DNA of 10,615 nucleotides from Actinomycetes bacterium (GTDB lineage: Bacteria; Actinomycetota; Thermoleophilia; Solirubrobacterales; 70-9), in the NCBI GenBank assembly GCA_023434465.1, contig JAEYSQ010000159.1:1-10615 (forward strand). The letters run 5' to 3'. Positions within the stretch are counted from its first letter, which is position 1. Each line of letters begins with the position of its first letter. Shown piece after piece: positions 6,371 through 10,615 of the stretch. The translations under genes and the position numbers were made by a program. The notes below the pieces were generated by a model. The model was not told the DNA's origin. It saw only the letters and a program-made list of their open reading frames with translations, and ran no database searches.

Positions 6371-7321
6371 TTGGCTGCCACCCATCCCAAGAGCGCGTCG
6401 TCGGTTCGCGTCGCGGTAATCGACATCGGCACCAACTCGACCCGGATGCTGATCGCCGACGTCGAAGGCCGCGAAGTCGACGAGATCTACCGCGAAAGCC
6501 GGGTCACCCGGCTGGGACGGGGCGTCGACTACTCCGGGCTGCTTTCCCCGGAAGGAATCGAGGCGGTCTGCGAAACGATCGCTGATTACGTCGCTCGGAT
6601 CACCGAAGAGGAGGCCCGGGAGACCATGGTGATCGCGACCAGCGCAGTTCGTGACGCCGACAACGGCAGCGCCTTCGTGGCCGAACTCCGGGAGCGGTTC
6701 GCGATCCAGGCCCGGATCATCGACGGAGACCAGGAGGCGAACTTCACCTACCTCGGAACCTCCTCCGGAAGGAACCCGGAAGAGAACCTGCTGGTGGTCG
6801 ACATCGGCGGTGGTTCGACCGAGATGATCGTCGGCCACGGGCCCGATCCGGTCTTTCACACCTCGCTCCAGGCCGGGGTGGTCCGGCACACCGAAAGGCT
6901 CCTGACCGAGGATCCGCCCGGTTCAGCCGAGCTCGAAGCGCTGGCCAGGGACATCAGCAAACTGGTCCAGTCGGCGCTCGACGGTGTCGAGTTGCCCCAG
7001 GTCGACAGGGCGATCGCGGTCGCCGGAACGCCTTCCTCGCTGGCCGCGATCGACCTCGAGCTCGAGCCCTACGACCCGAAGGCGGTCGAGGGCCACCGGC
7101 TCCCGCTGGGCACGGTCCAGTGGTGGCTCTCCCGGCTCGCGTCGATGCCGCTGGAGGAACGCAAACGGGTCCCGGGGCTCCATCCCGACCGGGCCCAGGC
7201 GATCGTCGCCGGAGTGGTGATCCTGATCGAGGTCATGAGAAATTTCGACCTGCTGGAGATCGAGGTCTCCGAGCACGACATCCTCTACGGCTGCGCGATC
7301 GCAGCCGCCGCGGAAATCTGA
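6371..7321 (+). CDS. Ppx/GppA-family exopolyphosphatase or pppGpp phosphohydrolase
   Basis: A 316-residue ASKHA-fold phosphatase that releases phosphate from polyphosphate or from pppGpp. The phosphate-1 loop is VIDIGTNSTRMLIA (residues about 16-29), then ATSAVRDADN, then the segment IIDGDQEANFTYLG with the conserved Glu, the phosphate-2 loop VVDIGGGSTEMIVG, and a C-terminal AGTPSSLAAIDL. The length matches the short actinobacterial form that lacks the extra C-terminal domains of the E. coli enzymes, so the two activities cannot be told apart. The start is TTG at 6371, the only in-frame initiator ahead of the first motif; no Shine-Dalgarno is visible, so translation may be leaderless or weak. 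The gene diverges from the dehydrogenase and converges on the SHOCT membrane protein, with both stops in one hairpin. Confidence 0.9.
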   Translation: MAATHPKSASSVRVAVIDIGTNSTRMLIADVEGREVDEIYRESRVTRLGRGVDYSGLLSPEGIEAVCETIADYVARITEEEARETMVIATSAVRDADNGSAFVAELRERFAIQARIIDGDQEANFTYLGTSSGRNPEENLLVVDIGGGSTEMIVGHGPDPVFHTSLQAGVVRHTERLLTEDPPGSAELEALARDISKLVQSALDGVELPQVDRAIAVAGTPSSLAAIDLELEPYDPKAVEGHRLPLGTVQWWLSRLASMPLEERKRVPGLHPDRAQAIVAGVVILIEVMRNFDLLEIEVSEHDILYGCAIAAAAEI

Positions 7322-7337
7322 GCCGGGACCGGCTCAG
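7318..7337. terminator. Convergent-gene hairpin containing both stop codons
   Basis: CTGAGCCGG (7318-7326) and CCGGCTCAG (7329-7337) form a nine-base-pair stem with a two-base loop. The phosphatase stop TGA (7319-7321) lies in one arm and the membrane-protein stop (TCA on plus, 7334-7336) in the other. No U-tract follows in either direction, so a bidirectional termination or 3'-end protection role is inferred. Confidence 0.55.
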
Positions 7338-8776
7338 CCGCCGCCGAGAATCCGCTTCTTCTCGGCCGCGAACTCTTCTTCGTCGAGCACCCCCGCATCC
7401 TTCAGCCGCCCGAGCTGCTCGAGCTGGTCGAGCCGGCTGGACTGCGGTGCGGCAGGCGCTGCGGCTTCGGTTGCCGCCGGCAACACCGCGGTTTCGGCTT
7501 CGGGCCCGGGCGCAGCCGCGGCCTCGCCGCCGGGACCGGTCTTTCCGTCCCCCGGTTCCTGACTCTTGCCGCCGAACTTCGGCATCGAGATGTTCTTTGG
7601 CCGGCCGGCCCAGGCCTCCTTGGCCTTGTCGCGGGTCCGCTCGCCGAACTCCCTCAGTCCGGAGTAATCGGCGTCCGGGAACTCGAGCATCATCTGGCGC
7701 CGGAAGAACCAGGCGCCGACCCCGGCCAGGATCACTATCTCGAGCCGGACCAGGAACTCGCGGCCGTCACCGGCTCCCATCAGCAGGAAGATGAACGCGA
7801 CCAGTCCGAGCACCCCGAAGGTGACACCCGGGTATCGGCCGAAGGGCACCGCGAGGAACTCCCGAACCCGGGCCGAAGGCTTGGTCGGAGCGATCAGCCA
7901 GGCCAAAGCGAGCAGCAGAACCGACGACCAGATCACGGTCCAGGCGATCGACTTGAGCAGTTGGGTGGCGATGTCCCAGGCAGCATGCGCGGCCGGCTGG
8001 ACATCCGGGGTCGCCAGTTCCGGCACGAGAATGTTGCCGGCGACCGAACGCAGGACCAGGACCAGCAGGGCCACGACGACCAGGGTCACCGCGAGCCAGA
8101 GCAGGGTCAGCCAGCGGTAGCCGGGCGAGAGGTAGATCGCGAGGGCGATCAGGGCGATCGCCAGCAGCGAGGCGATCAGGGCGGCACCGTGGATCAGCTT
8201 GGCGACCGTCTGGACCTGGGAGATCTCTTCCGAGTCGACGATCTCGATGTTGCCGACGTCATCGGGGATGTTGCTGCGAGCCTGTTCTCCCAGACCGACC
8301 TGATTGGCGATCTCGACGATCAGTGGCTTCAGTTCGAGACGCACCTCTCCCCCGGTCGTCGTGACTATCTGGTTGCGATCCTCGATCAGGTCGACCAGGG
8401 TCTTGTGGGCCGCTTCGTTCGCGTTGCGCCACAGGTTCTGGACCTGATCGTTCTTGAGCGCCTCGAGCGCGCCCTTGTCGGCAACTTGCCGGAGTCCGCC
8501 CGCGGCGACCCCCGAGAGCTCCTTCAGGTCCCCGGGAAGGATCCGCTTCAGCTCGGCGTCCACGTCCACGTTGGCGTAGAGCTCGTCGACCGCGTAATTG
8601 GCGAGTTGTTCCTGGATCTCCTTGTTCTGGAGCAACTCGAGCGAGGTATTGCCCCACTCGTCGGTGTCGAAGACCTGACGGTCGACCCAGGTCGAAAGTA
8701 TCGCCAGCAGCGTGACGACGCCCGCGAGCACCGTGACGAACCTGACCCACCCCAGATGCGGCCTCTCCTTGATCAT
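7334..8776 (-). CDS. Multi-pass membrane protein with C-terminal SHOCT domain
   Basis: A 480-residue integral membrane protein of unknown function. Hydrophobic segments are visible near residues 11-30, 195-216, 222-243, 276-297, 317-336 and 341-358. Residues about 31-194 form a large soluble loop between the first and second segments, probably outside the membrane. After the last segment comes a charged stretch, an Ala/Pro/Gly-rich linker (about 403-447) and a SHOCT domain, LDQLEQLGRLKDAGVLDEEEFAAEKKRIL (quoted in part: LDQLEQLGRLKDAG, 449-462). SHOCT is a short helical module found at protein ends and thought to mediate oligomerisation. The ATG at 8776 stands 13 bases after the tRNA-Leu 3' end, with only a weak AGG eight bases before it, so the gene is probably co-transcribed with the tRNA. 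It converges on the phosphatase gene. Confidence 0.8.
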   Translation of the reverse strand: MIKERPHLGWVRFVTVLAGVVTLLAILSTWVDRQVFDTDEWGNTSLELLQNKEIQEQLANYAVDELYANVDVDAELKRILPGDLKELSGVAAGGLRQVADKGALEALKNDQVQNLWRNANEAAHKTLVDLIEDRNQIVTTTGGEVRLELKPLIVEIANQVGLGEQARSNIPDDVGNIEIVDSEEISQVQTVAKLIHGAALIASLLAIALIALAIYLSPGYRWLTLLWLAVTLVVVALLVLVLRSVAGNILVPELATPDVQPAAHAAWDIATQLLKSIAWTVIWSSVLLLALAWLIAPTKPSARVREFLAVPFGRYPGVTFGVLGLVAFIFLLMGAGDGREFLVRLEIVILAGVGAWFFRRQMMLEFPDADYSGLREFGERTRDKAKEAWAGRPKNISMPKFGGKSQEPGDGKTGPGGEAAAAPGPEAETAVLPAATEAAAPAAPQSSRLDQLEQLGRLKDAGVLDEEEFAAEKKRILGGG

Positions 8777-8789
8777 GAACGCAGCCTAA

Positions 8790-8874
8790 TACCCGGAGCG
8801 GGATTCGAACCCGCACGCCCCCGAAGGGACAGCGGCTTTTAAGGCCGCGGCGTCTACCGTTCCGCCATCCGGGC
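8790..8874 (-). tRNA. tRNA-Leu (anticodon UAA)
   Basis: An 85-base minus-strand gene with a long variable arm, typical of class II Leu tRNAs. The acceptor stem pairs GCCCGGA with UCCGGGU (G1:U72 wobble), the anticodon stem pairs GCGGC with GCCGC around loop CUUAAAA, giving anticodon UAA (8839-8841), and the T arm GCGGGTTCGAATCCCGC is canonical. The discriminator is A; CCA is not encoded. It reads UUA codons, which are rare in GC-rich genomes. A TAGGCT hexamer (about 8881-8886) just upstream could be its -10, but I see no convincing -35. A protein gene follows after 13 bases with no terminator between. Confidence 0.93.
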
Positions 8875-8951
8875 TCCTTCAGCCTAGAACCTGGGGCCAC
8901 GAACCGATGAATCGGCGTGCCATGGGGATTTCGGACCGATCTTTAGAAAGT

Positions 8952-8977
8952 GGAATATCCGGCTTTAGGGACCGCTA
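8952..8977 (+). promoter_or_regulatory. Possible ECF-type promoter of the sigma factor gene
   Basis: GGAAT (8952-8956), a 16-base spacer, then CGCTA (8973-8977) resembles the GGAA(C/T)-N16-CG-type layout of ECF-dependent promoters. It would allow autoregulation by the gene it precedes. The match is short and could be chance. Confidence 0.3.
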
Positions 8978-9043
8978 CATTTGCATGGGTACGGTGTTTT
9001 CGTAAGCACAGGAGGAAACCCGGACCGCAAGGTTCCCAGTCAG

Positions 9044-9049
9044 AAGGAG
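9044..9049 (+). promoter_or_regulatory. Shine-Dalgarno AAGGAG for TTG start of sigma factor
   Basis: AAGGAG lies four bases before TTG 9054 and decides the start. A second, stronger AGGAGG (9010-9015) lies 38 bases from the TTG and has no start codon at a usable distance. Confidence 0.6.
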
Positions 9050-9053
9050 TCCT

Positions 9054-10604
9054 TTGGAAGCATCAGCTCTCAATCACGCGGCACGACGAGGCCTTCTCGC
9101 CCGCAAGTCGCCCCTGCTGAAGCTCCAAGGTGACGAGAAGCTGGTCGCGATGGTGCGGGCCGGCAACGCGGGAGCCTTCGACACGATCGTCGATCGTTAC
9201 CAGGCCCGTCTGCTCGGCTTCTGCCGGCAGATGATCGGCTCGACCGAGGATGCCGAGGATGTCCTCCAGGAAGTCTTCGTCAACGCGTACAAGGCGATGA
9301 TGGCCGACAACCGGGAGATCAACCTCCGGCCCTGGCTTTACCGGATAGCCCGTAACCGTTCTTTGAACCATCTCCGCAAGCCGAGGGCGATCGCCCAGGA
9401 GTCGATGGATCTCGTACCGATGGTGGACGCCGGCTCGACCGCCGAGAAGGTCCACAACCGTGAGGAGTTCCGCCAGCTGCTGCAGGACGTGACCAAGTTG
9501 CCGGAGACCCAGCGTGCCGCGCTGCTGCTCCGTGAGATCGACGCCCTCTCCTACGAGGAGATCGCCGAAGCGATGGATACGACCGTTCCCTCGGTCAAGT
9601 CGTTGCTGGTTCGGGCCCGCATCTCGCTGGCCGAAGCGAGCCAGGCCCGCATGCTGACCTGTGGCGAAGTCCGGGTCGAGCTGGCCGAAGCCGCCGAAGG
9701 ACTGGCCAAGGCTTCCGGTCCGGTTCGTCGCCACGTGCGCGACTGCGAAGAGTGCTCCGCCTTCCGTAAACAGCTTCGAACTGACAACAAGGCTCTTGCC
9801 GCACTGATGCCGATCGGCCCGCTGGTCGCCCTCAAGGGCGCGATCGCGGCCAAGCTCGGACTCGGTGGCGGTGCCGCCGGCTCGGGTGCCGCAGGTACCG
9901 GCGCCGCCGGGGCCGGTGCTGGCGCCGGTGCCGGAGCCGCAGGTGCTGCCGGTGCCGGCGCGGGTGCAGCTGCGGTCGGTGCCGGTACGGGTGCCGCCGC
10001 CTCGGGCATCGGGGCCGTGACCAGCGCCGTCGGAGCAAAGGCCCTGGCCGGTGTCGTCACCGCCGCGGTGATCACTGCCGGCGCGGTCGAGGTGAAGGAG
10101 AAAGTCTCGACCAGTCCGGTTGACAGCAACTCGGCGACGACCACCAAGACGATCGCCTCCAGCGATCCCGTCAAGCCGGTCCACAATGCCGCTCCGGTAG
10201 TTCCGGACGAGGTGACCGAACCCCAGCTGGACAAGGCGTCGGCCGATCCGGCAGTGACCGACCCGGCCGTGGTACCTGTCGAGGGCACTGAACCTGCGGA
10301 TCCTCCAATCAGCCATCCGGACCCTCAGACGGAACCGGTCGTACCGGTGACCCCGGCCGGCCCGGCGACCGATGAAGGCGGCGACGGACTCCAGGGCCAC
10401 ACCACATACCCGCCAGACGAGATCGTGAACGAGGGCCCGGCAGCGGTGCCCGGTGAGACTCCGACCGAACCGGTCGCCTCACCGCAGACCCCGGGCGCGG
10501 TTCCCCCGGCAGTTCCCGTGGTGACCGACCCGGCAACCCCGGTGGTGCCGACCTCACCGAGTCCGGCACCGGAGCCGAGCACGCCGGCCACCCCGCAGCA
10601 GTAG
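9054..10604 (+). CDS. ECF sigma factor fused to zinc-finger anti-sigma-like segment, membrane anchor and Pro-rich tail
   Basis: A 516-residue protein, more than twice the usual ECF length. Residues about 41-110 are sigma region 2 (FDTIVDRYQARLLGF, then DAEDVLQEVFVNAYK and RPWLYRIARNRSLNHLRK). Residues about 142-195 are region 4 with its helix-turn-helix (LSYEEIAEAMDTTVPSVKS). Next is Cys203 and RRHVRDCEECSAF with His227-x3-Cys231-x2-Cys234, the zinc-binding pattern of ZAS/zf-HC2 anti-sigma domains. A Gly/Ala tract follows (about 270-318), then a hydrophobic stretch (ALAGVVTAAVITAGAV, about 330-345) that could cross the membrane, then a Pro/Thr/Asp/Glu-rich tail with repeated TEP and TDP motifs. 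The architecture resembles actinobacterial ECF groups with C-terminal extensions, and no separate anti-sigma gene is seen before the window ends. Inference: the sigma part is held at the membrane by its own zinc finger and freed by an envelope signal. The start is TTG, supported by AAGGAG. Sigma identity is firm; the tethering model is not. Confidence 0.88.
   Translation: MEASALNHAARRGLLARKSPLLKLQGDEKLVAMVRAGNAGAFDTIVDRYQARLLGFCRQMIGSTEDAEDVLQEVFVNAYKAMMADNREINLRPWLYRIARNRSLNHLRKPRAIAQESMDLVPMVDAGSTAEKVHNREEFRQLLQDVTKLPETQRAALLLREIDALSYEEIAEAMDTTVPSVKSLLVRARISLAEASQARMLTCGEVRVELAEAAEGLAKASGPVRRHVRDCEECSAFRKQLRTDNKALAALMPIGPLVALKGAIAAKLGLGGGAAGSGAAGTGAAGAGAGAGAGAAGAAGAGAGAAAVGAGTGAAASGIGAVTSAVGAKALAGVVTAAVITAGAVEVKEKVSTSPVDSNSATTTKTIASSDPVKPVHNAAPVVPDEVTEPQLDKASADPAVTDPAVVPVEGTEPADPPISHPDPQTEPVVPVTPAGPATDEGGDGLQGHTTYPPDEIVNEGPAAVPGETPTEPVASPQTPGAVPPAVPVVTDPATPVVPTSPSPAPEPSTPATPQQ
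9861..10007 (+). repeat. Gly/Ala low-complexity coding tract inside sigma factor
   Basis: About 49 codons encode almost only Gly and Ala (units such as GAGAGAGAAGAAG), built from GGT/GGC/GCC codons with variable third bases. The varied codons argue for selection on the protein rather than recent slippage. It links the zinc finger to the hydrophobic segment. Confidence 0.75.
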
Positions 10605-10615
10605 CTTCACGAGTC

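Noticed and set aside
6310..6435. Upstream extension of the dehydrogenase frame
   Set aside because: The ATG at 6309 has a GAGGA site and fits the family's N-terminus; the extension overlaps the divergent phosphatase start and has no motif.
7961..8842. 293-codon plus-strand frame ending inside tRNA-Leu
   Set aside because: It is antisense to the membrane protein and runs into the tRNA gene; no domain or ribosome site.
8904..8915. Short palindrome CCGAT-GA-ATCGG between tRNA-Leu and the sigma gene
   Set aside because: Five-base arms are expected by chance at this GC content, and it matches neither operator candidate.
9063..10400. 445-codon open frame on the minus strand opposite the sigma factor
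   Set aside because: Arg/Gly-rich translation with no domain, fully antisense to clear sigma regions 2 and 4.

Overview
The window is ordinary bacterial chromosome of high GC (hand-counted lines run about 63 to 65 percent in most genes). The gene content suggests a deep-branching actinobacterium, plausibly Thermoleophilia/Solirubrobacterales: a secreted TolB-like PD40 propeller opening with a YPGANGKIVY motif, a short actinobacterial-type Ppx/GppA phosphatase, a C1:U72 initiator tRNA, and a sigma factor fused to a zinc-finger anti-sigma-like segment. The taxonomic placement is inference. No mobile element, CRISPR array, rRNA or replication origin was seen, and no stretch above 300 bases lacks a gene.

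Left part (1-1444, all minus strand): the 5' part of a secreted PD40 propeller gene cut by the window edge; a rho-independent terminator; an initiator tRNA-fMet with a probable promoter; a GNAT acetyltransferase; and a 13-bp inverted repeat just upstream of the acetyltransferase.

Centre (1471-6309, all minus strand), in transcription order: a short-chain dehydrogenase, a secreted protein with a NEW3-like beta domain, an exported type I sulfatase, and a secreted protein with a short RTX-like calcium-binding tract. The sulfatase and the RTX-like gene each have a related palindrome (core TTGAYGCGCRTCA) about 47 to 60 bases ahead of the start codon. This points to one regulator controlling an extracellular desulfation/binding function and is the best lead for an undescribed regulon here.

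Right part: a plus-strand Ppx/GppA phosphatase converges on a minus-strand SHOCT-domain membrane protein. Their two stop codons lie in the two arms of one hairpin. The membrane protein begins only 13 bases after the 3' end of tRNA-Leu(UAA), so tRNA and mRNA are probably transcribed together. Divergent from this, a plus-strand ECF sigma factor carries region 2, region 4, a C/H-x3-C-x2-C zinc finger, a long Gly/Ala tract, a probable membrane segment and a Pro/Thr-rich tail in one 516-residue chain. It looks like a sigma factor with its own anti-sigma element and membrane tether.
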